Below, in pieces: positions 25,397-33,780 of a stretch of 34,430 nt of DNA. Numbering within the stretch: position 1 is the stretch's first letter; the number at the start of each line of letters is the position of its first letter. The position numbers and the translations under genes are program-made. The DNA comes from Treponema sp. (GTDB taxonomy: Bacteria; Spirochaetota; Spirochaetia; Treponematales; Breznakiellaceae): NCBI GenBank assembly GCA_009784935.1, contig WQXI01000024.1, forward strand, positions 1 to 34,430. Direction: 5' to 3'. Below the pieces are notes generated by a model. It made no database searches, was not told where the DNA came from, and worked only from the letters and a program-made list of their open reading frames with translations.

Positions 25397-26233
25397 TTGA
25401 TAATAGGAATAGATGTTGGCAGCACAACAACAAAAGCGGTTTCTATAGAAGACGGAAAAATCCATAAGTGCCAGACAATCTGCCTTGCGCCTATGGCAAG
25501 AGTACAGGATGCAGTTACTGCAGCGACAGGCGCTTTTGGAAAAATAGTATTAGAGAATGGAATTAACATAAACGATATAAAGAAAATAAAAATGACCGGA
25601 GCCGGCTCGACCAAAATTAAAGATAATATTTTTGGCATTCCTACATCCCGGGTAAACGAGATAGAAGCGATAGGTGTCGGCGGAACCCATTTGTCAGGGA
25701 TGAAAAATATTATCATTACCAATATAGGAACAGGTACAGTAATTATAGAAGCCGGGGATAAAGGTATTTTTCATTACGGCGGCTCCGGTGTGGGAGGCGG
25801 TACTATTTTGGGATTGGCAAAAAAACTCCTGCCGGTTGCAGAGTTCGGCGATATTATGGAACTTGCAAAAACAGGAAAAGCCGGTAATGTAGATCTTTTG
25901 CTTGGTGATATTACAGATACAGGGCTTAGTTTTTTGAACGGCGAAAGCACAGCTTCCAACTTTGGAAAAATGCTCGATACCGCAAACCATGCGGATATAT
26001 CCCTTGCTATCATTAATATGGTGTTTCAGGTAATCGGGGTTCTTTCTGTTTTTGCAGCAAAGGCAAAAAACTATAACCGTGTTATTGTTACCGGCAACGG
26101 CAGTAATAATACAATAGGGCAAAAGGTGTTGTCGGATATATCCGCAATGTACGGTATTGAGTTTATTTATCCTGAGTTTGCCGAATATACAACAGCGATA
26201 GGCGCCGGTCTTGCCGGTCTTTGCGAAAACTAA
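25397..26233 (+). CDS. coaW: Type II pantothenate kinase
   Basis: First step of coenzyme A synthesis, ATP-dependent phosphorylation of pantothenate. The 278-residue protein has the ASKHA fold: GIDVGSTTTKAV (4-15), the EIEAIGVGG stretch (88-96) with the likely catalytic glutamate, NIGTGT, and GGSGVGGGTILGL (128-140). The pattern matches the eukaryote-like type II class (S. aureus CoaW) rather than CoaA or CoaX. The start is TTG at 25397, supported by AGGAG at 25386-25390, six bases away. It sits at the end of the signalling operon without an obvious functional tie. Type II enzymes from bacteria often resist CoA feedback; this is family knowledge only. Confidence 0.87.
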   Translation: MIIGIDVGSTTTKAVSIEDGKIHKCQTICLAPMARVQDAVTAATGAFGKIVLENGININDIKKIKMTGAGSTKIKDNIFGIPTSRVNEIEAIGVGGTHLSGMKNIIITNIGTGTVIIEAGDKGIFHYGGSGVGGGTILGLAKKLLPVAEFGDIMELAKTGKAGNVDLLLGDITDTGLSFLNGESTASNFGKMLDTANHADISLAIINMVFQVIGVLSVFAAKAKNYNRVIVTGNGSNNTIGQKVLSDISAMYGIEFIYPEFAEYTTAIGAGLAGLCEN

Positions 26234-26256
26234 AAATTAAAATAAGAAATAAAATT

Positions 26257-28506
26257 TTAGACCGGAATGTTCATTAGGAACAATACGCCCTTGCCCGCTT
26301 CTGAGCGCAGTTTAATTGTTCCGTTTACTTCTTTTAAACGGTCACGCACAAGATTTAAACCAATGCCGCGTCCCGCATGAACGCCTTCTGTATCTGCGGT
26401 GCTAAATCCGGGCGCAAATATCGCTTTCATTAATAAATCATTATTGTTTACATCTTCCGGCTTTATTAAACCTTTATTTAACGCCTTTTCGCCGATCTTT
26501 TTATAATCAAGACCGCCGCCGTCATCTGTAAGCCTTATCTGAATAGTTTTATGGTCTTCTGTCATCTTAATAGAAAGCTTAATAGTTCCGGTTTCATTCT
26601 TGCCCTTAGAAGCTCTGACGTCAGGCGCTTCTATGCCGTGTACTGCAGAGTTGCGGATAAGCTGCATAAGAATATCTTTAATTACCCTTCTTGGACCTTT
26701 TTCGATTGCTTCCGCGTCTATATCATTTGCGGCAAACTGAATCTGTTTTTCGTGATCTTCTGACGCTTTAGAAACTGCTTTTGCGAGAGATTCTACAAGA
26801 ACTGTAACATTCTGTTTTTTGTTTGCAGAGCTTTGGTTTCCGCCCGCATAGGATTGAAGTTTGCTGATAATATCCCTAAAGCCTTCTTTTTCTTGGGCGA
26901 TCTTTTCGATATCCATTGTAAGGTTAAGCATTTCGTTAAACGGAACATCTCCTTCCATTTCACGCAATCTCTTAATTTTTGATTCCAAGTTATGAACCTT
27001 ATTGCCGAATACGCTCAATCCTAAAATAACAGCATTGGATTTTATTGCGTGAACTGACTGGTATACTTTTACAAGAACATCATGCGCAGACAAATCTTCG
27101 CTTTTAAAGTATTTATCGATACTTTCAAGCTCAAACTCCATGTCTGCCATAAAGTCGCTGAATACAATTGGCTCGACATTGATAAGTTCAAAGACCGCCG
27201 CCATTTCTTCCTGACGCCTTGCCTCTTCTTCTGCTAATCTTTGCTGTAATTCGACCCTGAGGGTTATATCGTAAACAGTAGCCAAAATAAAAACTTCGCC
27301 TCTGTCGCGTTCTACAGTAGAAAAAACGCATTGGAAAACTTTTTTCTCGCTTGCCAATTTGTTTACATAGTGCAGTTCGTTGAGCGGGTTAATATCATCA
27401 AGCATTTCCTGATCATAGGTGCGCTCAAGAATCATCTTAAAGTAGTCTTTTATCGCGTCAAGTTCGGTTTTATTAACAGAGTCAGCGATAACATCTGTAA
27501 ATAATTTGCCGAATAATTTTGTGTCAGAGAGCAGTTCTTCGAGGTAGCGTGAATAGTGATCTTGTATAACATAATTTTTGTCCATAAAGAAAAGACCAAT
27601 CTTCATACTGTCTTTCATCGCTGCGATTTCGTCGCGTTCTGCAAGGTGAGTCATATCATAAAGCGATATAAGAGTGCCGCTGCTTCCGCCGGGAAGACTG
27701 TGCGACGACGCCTTAAAGTAGCGCTTTTGCCCGTTAAGCGAGAATTCCCAGTCGCCTGCGTAATCGTCTTTTTCTTTTAACATTTTACCGGCATGAATCT
27801 TAAGGCTTCTTCCGGGGAACAAGTCTATAATAGGTCTTCCTTGAGCCAAAGCCGGTTCTTCAATATTTCCGAGTTCAGAAAGTGTTTTGCTTACATAGAC
27901 GACTTCGTTGCGTTCATTAACCATTGCAACAAAGTTTTCGGTAGTTGCAAGAAGGTCGTTAAAAGACCCTTGATGTTCCAGCGCTTTGTTTAAAACAATT
28001 GTCGCTGTTCTTGTAAGCAGAAGCATAATAATACTGGCAAATATACAAATTGCCCAGTTAATAAGCAGAGCATACAGAGAAATGTCTACTCCTCCGATTG
28101 CATGACCCCTTAAATAGAGGATAGCAATTAGAATGTTTGTAATAATTATATAGGCAAGGGATCTGTAAAAACGCGAATAAATACAGCTGATGGCACAAAA
28201 TGCAAGACAGGTAAACAGGTAATGGGAATTATTCCACCTGCAAAGCATCATTAGCGCTGTATAAAACAGGAACAATACAAACGGAACATTAAATGCCATT
28301 TTGTATTTGTTAATAGAATTTCTTTGAATTATAATAACAAATACTAAAGCTATAATCATCGCAATTGCGGCTAGCTGATAGTTGACAGCGACATTGCTCA
28401 TTTGAGTTTCGAGTACAAACGCCGCGCTTAAGAAGAAAATTATTGCTATAGAAGCAATATTTGCGATATTTCTTAGTTTGACTTCTTCTGTTCTTTTTAC
28501 TGCCAT
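26257..28506 (-). CDS. Membrane CheA-like kinase (TM-PAS-Hpt-HATPase), no CheW domain
   Basis: A 749-residue kinase. Residues 15-170 hold five or six membrane segments, 180-290 and 295-415 look like PAS domains (FVAMVNERNEVVYVS, IGLFFMDKNYVIQD), a coiled coil runs 415-440, then an Hpt/P1-like domain with H486 (VHAIKS), and a CheA-type HATPase with N-box IRNSAVHGIEAP (617-628), DDGGGLDY (661-668), FAPGFSTA (697-704) and GRGIGL (712-717). HisKA (H-E-I-R) and the CheW-like P5 domain are both missing, so it probably does not join receptor arrays; the membrane and PAS parts are its likely input. It is the last gene of the operon with CheY-like, CheX and DAG-kinase-like proteins, three bases after the latter. 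Confidence 0.9.
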   Translation of the reverse strand: MAVKRTEEVKLRNIANIASIAIIFFLSAAFVLETQMSNVAVNYQLAAIAMIIALVFVIIIQRNSINKYKMAFNVPFVLFLFYTALMMLCRWNNSHYLFTCLAFCAISCIYSRFYRSLAYIIITNILIAILYLRGHAIGGVDISLYALLINWAICIFASIIMLLLTRTATIVLNKALEHQGSFNDLLATTENFVAMVNERNEVVYVSKTLSELGNIEEPALAQGRPIIDLFPGRSLKIHAGKMLKEKDDYAGDWEFSLNGQKRYFKASSHSLPGGSSGTLISLYDMTHLAERDEIAAMKDSMKIGLFFMDKNYVIQDHYSRYLEELLSDTKLFGKLFTDVIADSVNKTELDAIKDYFKMILERTYDQEMLDDINPLNELHYVNKLASEKKVFQCVFSTVERDRGEVFILATVYDITLRVELQQRLAEEEARRQEEMAAVFELINVEPIVFSDFMADMEFELESIDKYFKSEDLSAHDVLVKVYQSVHAIKSNAVILGLSVFGNKVHNLESKIKRLREMEGDVPFNEMLNLTMDIEKIAQEKEGFRDIISKLQSYAGGNQSSANKKQNVTVLVESLAKAVSKASEDHEKQIQFAANDIDAEAIEKGPRRVIKDILMQLIRNSAVHGIEAPDVRASKGKNETGTIKLSIKMTEDHKTIQIRLTDDGGGLDYKKIGEKALNKGLIKPEDVNNNDLLMKAIFAPGFSTADTEGVHAGRGIGLNLVRDRLKEVNGTIKLRSEAGKGVLFLMNIPV

Positions 28507-28509
28507 AGG

Positions 28510-29472
28510 TTAAGCCTCCGCCATTGATGCCAATGGATATGACAGGTCAGGAAGCGTAACTACCTGTACTACATGAGAAACCACATTCAAAGTAATGGAG
28601 CTTTCTTGAATATATTCATTATCTAATTGAATCCACACCGGATTATCGGATTTTACTGTTATTTTCTTCCCTTGAATAATGGTACAGTTTTTGGATTTTT
28701 TTCCTTTTGAATATCTTCTCATTGATATAAGCGTTCCCAGCGGATTGGATGATCTGACAAGCGCAACGTCTAGTAATCCGTCATCCGGCGTAGCGTCTTT
28801 TGCGCCTGTGATTCTACCGTTAAAGAACGGTCCGTTCGCCACATGAATAAGACTGTAGTACCCCGAATAATCATGATCATCGATGGAGATCTGATATTTT
28901 CTTGCGGCGTGTTTTTTATTAAATGCCGTAAAGAAATAGTTAAAGAAAGAAGAAAGCTTCGAAAAAATAATAAACCAGCTCTTGCTGAATCTGGATCTCA
29001 TATCTTTTATTTTTTTAGAAACTACCGCATTCATTCCTATATAACATGAATTAAGCGCGTAATTTACGCCCCATCTTATCGCGTCTGTAGGAAGAGCTCC
29101 GCAGCTTACTAAAGATTGAATATCCTTAAAAAGTTCAACTTTATCTTCTCCGAGTATTCTAAGAAAATCATTTGTTTCGCCAAAGGGAATAATTGCAAGC
29201 TGCATATTGGGAAAATGAGCGACGCCGTTAAGGCAGTCAAAGAGGATTTCTTCTCCGCCTACTGCGTATATTCTTACAATATCGCCCGCTCTTGCTTTTT
29301 CGGCTTCGTCTTGAATAATCCCAATCGCGTTTCTGCGGTATCTAGAATACTGAATTGAAAAATCCGGGTTTTCCTGCGTTCTGAAAAATTGCCCTATGCC
29401 ATCCAGAATGTTATCCATTTTCCATTGCTGGTTATAAAACGCTTTAGGATCGAACACAAAGACATGTTTCAT
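28510..29472 (-). CDS. DAG kinase/lipid kinase family protein with altered nucleotide motif
   Basis: A 320-residue member of the diacylglycerol/sphingosine kinase-like fold. IPFGETNDFLR (95-105) corresponds to the usual PLGTxNDFAR, and GYYSLIHVANGPFFNGRITGAKDATPDDGLLDVALV to the C-terminal half, read in parts. The nucleotide motif, normally GGDGT, reads GGEEI (72-76), and the glycine of GTxND is Glu. Loss of the Asp-Gly-Thr suggests weak or no kinase activity, or a different nucleotide or role. It lies between cheX-like (15-base gap) and the CheA-like kinase gene (3-base gap), an unusual location for a lipid kinase. No membrane segment is evident. Confidence 0.8.
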   Translation of the reverse strand: MKHVFVFDPKAFYNQQWKMDNILDGIGQFFRTQENPDFSIQYSRYRRNAIGIIQDEAEKARAGDIVRIYAVGGEEILFDCLNGVAHFPNMQLAIIPFGETNDFLRILGEDKVELFKDIQSLVSCGALPTDAIRWGVNYALNSCYIGMNAVVSKKIKDMRSRFSKSWFIIFSKLSSFFNYFFTAFNKKHAARKYQISIDDHDYSGYYSLIHVANGPFFNGRITGAKDATPDDGLLDVALVRSSNPLGTLISMRRYSKGKKSKNCTIIQGKKITVKSDNPVWIQLDNEYIQESSITLNVVSHVVQVVTLPDLSYPLASMAEA

Positions 29473-29487
29473 TACGCTTTCTCCTGC

Positions 29488-29976
29488 TTATGCTTCAGGA
29501 TCTAGTTCAATTGCTACCATTAGATGAAAAATATCGTTTTCAAATGCTTTGTGAGGAATGCACAAAATACGCGTCTGTTTGCTGGGCCATGCGATTGAAT
29601 GTTCTTTGCCCTTTATTATTGTAGGAATAGAAATAACAATCTTATCCCCATTTGGTACTTTTGGTTTAATGTTACCAGCAATTATATTGTTGATTTCGCC
29701 TATTGCGTCAACAACGTCAGCATCAATTTCTGTATGCCCTTCGCCTGCAAGCAGATCGGTAAGCTTAATAGCGAGGTCTGCCTTCATTGATACGATAACG
29801 GCTCCCTTTACTACGCCGGAAAGCCCGATTACTGCCGAAATATCCCATTCAAATCCCTTGTCGGGATCCAAAAAGTGCGGGTGTCTTGGAACAACATCCA
29901 CGCCGACAAATTCCTTAAAAGTATTGACCGTTACTTCTACAAATGGTTCTACATAATTTTGCAATTCAACTGTCAT
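29488..29976 (-). CDS. cheX: CheX-type CheY-P phosphatase
   Basis: A 162-residue single-domain protein. The catalytic CheX/CheC/FliY signature ExxN is present as E94 and N97 in AIGEINNIIAGN, and the surrounding GVVKGAVIVSMKADLAIKLTDLL fits the CheX fold. Family members dephosphorylate CheY-P; CheX is the main CheY phosphatase of spirochaetes. Here it starts three bases after a CheY-like gene, so that regulator is its probable substrate. No chemoreceptor, CheW or CheR gene is in the window, so a role outside chemotaxis is possible. Confidence 0.9.
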   Translation of the reverse strand: MTVELQNYVEPFVEVTVNTFKEFVGVDVVPRHPHFLDPDKGFEWDISAVIGLSGVVKGAVIVSMKADLAIKLTDLLAGEGHTEIDADVVDAIGEINNIIAGNIKPKVPNGDKIVISIPTIIKGKEHSIAWPSKQTRILCIPHKAFENDIFHLMVAIELDPEA

Positions 29977-29979
29977 GTC

Positions 29980-30366
29980 CTACATCCTGAATAAGCGTAA
30001 TTTTGCCAGTTTTTGCTTGAACAAGTCAAGTTTAATTGGCTTAGTAATATAATCAGTAGCGCCGTGTTTTAACGCTTCTATAACGTTAAACTTGGCAGCT
30101 TCACTGGTTACCATTATTATAGGTAAATCTTTATATTGATCCATAGCCCTGATCTGCTTAAGGAAATCAATCCCTGACAGCCTTGGCATGTTCCAATCCA
30201 GCAATATAAGATCGACGGTTTGAGTTTCTAGAAGCGCTAAAGCTTCCTCGCCGTCTTTTGCTTCGATAAAGTTACATGCTGACTCTACTCCCGAAAAGAC
30301 ACCTTTTACAGTGTTCCTCATTATTCTGGAGTCATCAACAATCATAATTGTTACACCGGCAGGCAT
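29980..30366 (-). CDS. CheY-like single-domain response regulator
   Basis: A 128-residue receiver without an output domain. The acidic pair D11-D12 (VDDSRIM), phospho-acceptor D57 (LLDWNMPRLSG), the Thr/Ser switch in MVTSEA and the lysine of YITKPI are all present. It leads the operon cheY-like, cheX, DAG-kinase-like, cheA-like. AGGAGG precedes the ATG. The pairing with CheX and a CheA-like kinase suggests a dedicated phosphorelay. Whether it binds the flagellar switch cannot be told from sequence. Confidence 0.93.
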   Translation of the reverse strand: MPAGVTIMIVDDSRIMRNTVKGVFSGVESACNFIEAKDGEEALALLETQTVDLILLDWNMPRLSGIDFLKQIRAMDQYKDLPIIMVTSEAAKFNVIEALKHGATDYITKPIKLDLFKQKLAKLRLFRM

Positions 30367-30388
30367 AAAACCTCCTAATATACGATTA

Positions 30389-30416
30389 CATATAATGATA
30401 CTATATATCTAATCAA
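30389..30416 (-). promoter_or_regulatory. Possible promoter of the CheY/CheX/CheA-like operon
   Basis: On the minus strand TTGATT (30416-30411) and TATATG (30394-30389) are separated by 16 bp, ahead of AGGAGG and the ATG at 30366. The -10 is a moderate match, so this is a candidate only. The 75-bp gap to the downstream-ending beta-barrel gene has no clear terminator. Confidence 0.3.
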
Positions 30417-30441
30417 AAAACAATCAAATTTTGCAAATATT

Positions 30442-32046
30442 TTAGTTTTTTCCATGATTTTCGATTCGCCAAGATATGGACCAATTCCATTTTTCGGGGA
30501 AATTATCTGATTCAGCTTTTAAGCTTAGCCTTCCCTGCTTAAAACGGAACAATGTGCTGATGGAAAAATCCCATTTTTCGTCTTTTTCTGCAAAACAGGT
30601 ATATCCCGTTCTGGATCGAATTTGAAAGATCCCGTAAGACCACACAAATTCACAGCTGATAGCAGCCGAATCCCATACCCATGGGTTGTCCGGAACAGGA
30701 AAAGGCGATGGATTTTCAGATTGCGTCAGAAAATTAACAGTTCCCCTTAAATTGATTCTTAGAGGAGAATCAATGCCGAGCTGCTTTAAAGATACATTTG
30801 TTCCTATGGTTCCGGTGAAATAATCGTTTATTTTTAATGGATTTGACGCATTACGGTTTGCGTACAGCGAGAGCCCCGTAAGACGAAACAAATAATCGCT
30901 TCTGGCGGATGGAGCCCTATAATAAATCCCTGCAGAACTTTGGGTAAAACCCTTGGTAAAATCAGAAAAATTGAATAAATCATTAAAACTTTCTATTGAA
31001 TTCAAATTTAAATCCTCGTTAAATCCGGGCGAACGCAGAACAGTGTCTATTCTGAATAAAGCTGAATACCTGCCCCTCCATTCAACCTGAAATGCGCTTC
31101 TAAATCCTTCTCTGTTACCGGCGCCGTCCCTGTATACAAACCGCTGTCCCGCGCCGTCTGCCGCAAAAGAGATGAAAAACGGCTTTAACGAAAGGGACAA
31201 ACCTAAATTGGCATAAATGTCCGTTCCCCGCGCAAAGGTTTCCGAAACAGCAAAATCAGAGCTTACAGAGAACAACTGGTTTTTAAACAAGAACCCTGCA
31301 GCATAAAGCCTAAACTCTCTTTCCGGAAGGACAGGCTGTTCCCTAAATCCTGCAAACCAAGTGTTAATTTTTGACGGCGGCAGTGTTTTTTCGGTATAAA
31401 AAACTTCTATTAATAAATTTGTTCTTTTGCCGAATTTAAAATCCAACCCGCCGGAATACGCAATTCCGGCTTCCGGCAATGATTCGCCGTTTACTGTCAT
31501 TTGCGCAGAACCAAAGCACCTTAAATTAACATTTGGGAAAAGTTCAGTTAAAGGAGTTGAAAGGTAAAGGTAGGCTTCATCTTCTCTCGTGCTGGAAGCC
31601 TCGGTTCTTAGGTTTGCGGTTATTGGCCGGTGGTTTTCCGGGTACGGCGGCGATCGAATCCATGGGTTACGTATCCTTGCGGGAAGCCCTGATTCATAAA
31701 TTACGCCGAACAGAGCTCTTGAACCTGTCGGTGTGTGATACAAACCGCCGGTAAAATTAGTAACTTCTCTTATCGGATTGAGTAAAGGATCGGGAATATC
31801 AAAGTTGAAGGTTCGCCTATCCAATACCTGAGCGCGGAATAAAAGCCCCATAGGAAGAATATTGAGTTTTATTTCGCCGTTGTTATGAAAAGTCCGGTTT
31901 AATAATATCGAACTGGTCTTTTCCCATGAGCCGTTCCATAGAATACTCCATTCACAGAAAGGCTCCTGTGTGTCCTGCGCATATGCTTGAGCGCAAAGGA
32001 ATGCAGCGTTAAAAAAGATCGCCGCCCAAAAAAGAAATTTATTCAT
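30442..32046 (-). CDS. Probable outer-membrane beta-barrel protein
   Basis: I do not recognise a named family. From ATG 32046 the product is 534 residues and opens with a signal peptide (MNKFLFWAAIFFNAAFLCAQ, cleavage near AYA-Q). The rest alternates polar and hydrophobic/aromatic residues in short strands separated by loops, with many Tyr, Phe, Trp and Asn, and ends with a WNWSISWRIENHGKN strand. This is the look of a spirochaete outer-membrane barrel. The frame extends 21 bases upstream to another ATG at 32067, but the signal peptide fits the inner start better. Neither start has a clear ribosome site. Confidence 0.7.
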   Translation of the reverse strand: MNKFLFWAAIFFNAAFLCAQAYAQDTQEPFCEWSILWNGSWEKTSSILLNRTFHNNGEIKLNILPMGLLFRAQVLDRRTFNFDIPDPLLNPIREVTNFTGGLYHTPTGSRALFGVIYESGLPARIRNPWIRSPPYPENHRPITANLRTEASSTREDEAYLYLSTPLTELFPNVNLRCFGSAQMTVNGESLPEAGIAYSGGLDFKFGKRTNLLIEVFYTEKTLPPSKINTWFAGFREQPVLPEREFRLYAAGFLFKNQLFSVSSDFAVSETFARGTDIYANLGLSLSLKPFFISFAADGAGQRFVYRDGAGNREGFRSAFQVEWRGRYSALFRIDTVLRSPGFNEDLNLNSIESFNDLFNFSDFTKGFTQSSAGIYYRAPSARSDYLFRLTGLSLYANRNASNPLKINDYFTGTIGTNVSLKQLGIDSPLRINLRGTVNFLTQSENPSPFPVPDNPWVWDSAAISCEFVWSYGIFQIRSRTGYTCFAEKDEKWDFSISTLFRFKQGRLSLKAESDNFPEKWNWSISWRIENHGKN

Positions 32047-32141
32047 ACTATTATATGGCGCGAGCATTCGTGGCGCATTAGAAAAAGAGGAGTTTTTTCT
32101 AAAATATTTTTAAAGTATGACAAAGATCATATTGAAAAAGA

Positions 32142-32183
32142 CCTCACACAAAGGCACAGAGACGCAGAGATCACAGAGAATAT
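32142..32183 (-). repeat. Dispersed CTCTGTG-type repeat, copy 1
   Basis: Read on the minus strand this begins ATTCTCTGTGATCTCTGCG and runs to CCTTTGTGTGAGG. Related sequence occurs in the opposite orientation at 33419-33441 and 33495-33524. Short ORFs across it look like translations of the repeat. No protein is supported between 32068 and 32353, and the remainder of this 286-bp stretch holds only the inverted repeats listed next. Confidence 0.6.
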
Positions 32184-32213
32184 TAGAAAGTTGAAGAAAG
32201 AAATCTAGTTTAA

Positions 32214-32340
32214 CCTAAAATTCTTGCTAGGACTTCCAACGAGCTCGCAAGAGCGAAGTTTCCAGGAAGATTCGCTAAACGTTTACCGTTTTTTGACCAA
32301 TTTTAGGCTTTTCGATAATAAAATTTACCATAAAAGCCTA
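32214..32340. repeat. Two overlapping inverted repeats downstream of the small lipoprotein gene
   Basis: CCTAAAATT (32214-32222) pairs with AATTTTAGG (32299-32307), and TAGGCTTTT (32305-32313) pairs with AAAAGCCTA (32332-32340). The two pairs share the bases 32305-32307, so only one can form at a time. The second pair lies just after the stop of the minus-strand lipoprotein gene and might end its transcript, although there is no proper U-run. Between the arms of the first pair is GC-richer sequence with a GCTC-GCAA-GAGC mini-hairpin. Confidence 0.55.
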
Positions 32341-32353
32341 ATTCATTGGTTCT

Positions 32354-32722
32354 TTATTGTTTTGTCCAATTACCCTGTGCAAATGGCCATGAAAAAGCGG
32401 TGAAATTTAATGTATTGCTGGTTTTTGTATAAGAAGCTGTTTGAGTACCTACAAAAGGATCCCAAAAAGTACCATTCAACATATCGGTATAAACTAAAGT
32501 AAAATGAGTTTCTGTATACGAAAATGTTCCTCTATTTTCATTATTAACTCCGTTTTTACAAACCCAATTATTCCCTGAAAAAGTAATTATTCTTGAATCT
32601 TCGGTTTTTGCCCAAGTTCCTTCAAAAGGACCTGGTGGGTCTGGATCTTTGCAACTTTTTATCGAAAACCCTATTACCGCAACAAGTGCGATAAAACCAA
32701 CCAATTTTAACGTTTTTTTCAT
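32354..32722 (-). CDS. Small lipoprotein of unknown function
   Basis: A 122-residue product from ATG 32722, chosen because AAGGAG lies just upstream; a longer frame to 32794 has no ribosome site and would bury the signal peptide. The N-terminus MKKTLKLVGFIALVAVIGFSIKSC is a lipoprotein signal ending in a cysteine, followed by a DPDPPGP linker. The mature part (FEGTWAK, IITFSGNNW, GTFSYTETHFTL, LNFTAFSW) has the strand pattern of a small lipocalin- or META-like barrel, a type common in Treponema genomes. It would be membrane-anchored at the periplasm or surface. No function can be given. It is divergent from the XRE regulator gene across 170 bp. Confidence 0.8.
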   Translation of the reverse strand: MKKTLKLVGFIALVAVIGFSIKSCKDPDPPGPFEGTWAKTEDSRIITFSGNNWVCKNGVNNENRGTFSYTETHFTLVYTDMLNGTFWDPFVGTQTASYTKTSNTLNFTAFSWPFAQGNWTKQ

Positions 32723-32892
32723 AAAAAACTCCTTGATATTTTTCTTGGTGCTAAATTTTATGAATTTTTCCTCAAATATCTGCAAAAAACCCAATATTAT
32801 CGCACCACAGATGATAATACTCTAATGACAGGCAATAAGTCAAGTATCAAAAAACAACTATTATAGTATAAGAGGCAAAGATCCAAATTATT

Positions 32893-33255
32893 ATGGTAAA
32901 TATAAAAGAAATATTAGCTGAGAATATCAAAGAAAAACGCCGAAAAAAGGGGTTAACTCAAGAGAAACTGGCTGAAAAGGCAGGTATGTCGCTTCAATAT
33001 CTTGCTATGCTGGAGCTTGCCCATAAGTTTCCTTCTGGCGATATGCTTGAACGCCTTGCAACTGCTCTCGAAATTGAAACCTATGAGCTTTTAGCAGTTG
33101 CCCCTTCAGCTAATAATGAACTTGAAATTCTGCGGAATGACATTATTTATGAAGTTAAAACACTAAATGAAACTCTGGCAAAAGACATTACAGAAAAAGT
33201 AATAAAAGCTATAAATTATACTTTTATTGAAGAAAATAAAATAAAAAAGAAATGA
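32893..33255 (+). CDS. XRE-family transcriptional regulator
   Basis: A 120-residue protein with a Cro/C1-type helix-turn-helix at residues 8-62 (IKEKRRKKGLTQEKLAEKAG, then SLQYLAMLE as recognition helix, and LERLATALEI). The C-terminal half is helical and lysine-rich (EVKTLNETLAKDITEKVIKA), probably for dimerisation. It is divergent from the small lipoprotein gene, so it may regulate that gene or itself. AGAGG at about 32870 is too far from the ATG to be a strong ribosome site. Location among repeats suggests an accessory segment. Target unknown. Confidence 0.88.
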   Translation: MVNIKEILAENIKEKRRKKGLTQEKLAEKAGMSLQYLAMLELAHKFPSGDMLERLATALEIETYELLAVAPSANNELEILRNDIIYEVKTLNETLAKDITEKVIKAINYTFIEENKIKKK

Positions 33256-33418
33256 ATGTTTTAATAATATATTGGCGAACAGCACAATTAAAAATAAAAT
33301 AGATCCGATTTTATCCAGAGACCTTACTGTAACTATAGTGCAAAACGAATTCACTTATGGAGTAGGTCTTGCAAAAGATATAATAAGTATAATAATGCTT
33401 GATGGCGACCTCATGGAC

Positions 33419-33524
33419 ATTCTCTGTGTTACTCTGTGGTTAAATTCCTCTTCATTATTCCTTTGTGATCTGCTGGAAGCTACGCTGCAAGGACCTGCGT
33501 CGCTGTGCCTCCGTGTGAACCTCT
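33419..33524 (+). repeat. Dispersed CTCTGTG-type repeat, copy 2 (split)
   Basis: Two blocks match the copy at 32142-32183 in inverted orientation: ATTCTCTGTGTTACTCTGTGG at 33419-33439, and CTGCGTCGCTGTGCCTCCG with the following GTGTGAACC at 33495-33524. The 53 bases between them interrupt the unit. The pair encloses the small lipoprotein and the XRE regulator. Confidence 0.55.
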
Positions 33525-33726
33525 TAGCATATGATCTCTGTCACAGTTTAGCAAATAATTTCCCGTTTTCTCTCGTTTTCTAAAGCGCCGTGCACGCTCA
33601 CCCCGGGCGCACTGCTCGGACTAAAGTCCTCACGCATTTTTTATCTCATTGCATTTTTTTTAGCGCCACGCCTCCCTAATTTATCCATACACACGCAATG
33701 CGTGCATTAATGGGCGCCATGTACAT

Positions 33727-33780
33727 GTAAAACTTTCTTTTGAAGGTTTTATGTTTATATGAAGTACTTTATTAAGTACT
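33727..33780 (+). repeat. Two hairpins in the leader of the Rpn-family gene
   Basis: GTAAAACTTTC (33727-33737) can pair with GAAGGTTTTAT (33742-33752) around TTTT, with two G-U pairs. AGTACTT (33763-33769) pairs perfectly with AAGTACT (33774-33780) around TATT. They end 17 bases before the ATG at 33798, so they could be operator sites or part of the leader RNA. Confidence 0.5.

Noticed and set aside
31987..32208. 73-codon plus-strand frame across the start of the beta-barrel gene and the repeat
   Set aside because: It overlaps the signal-peptide coding region on the other strand and ends in repeat sequence (TQRHRDAEITENI), so it is not credible as a gene.
32723..32794. 24-residue N-terminal extension of the small lipoprotein
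   Set aside because: The inner ATG at 32722 has AAGGAG and starts a proper lipoprotein signal peptide; the extension has no ribosome site.
33272..33583. 103-codon plus-strand frame with a TTG start after the XRE gene
   Set aside because: It has no ribosome site, no recognisable domain, and its second half (SLFLCDLL, SLCLRVNLL) is a translation of the CTCTGTG-type repeat. I treat it as chance.
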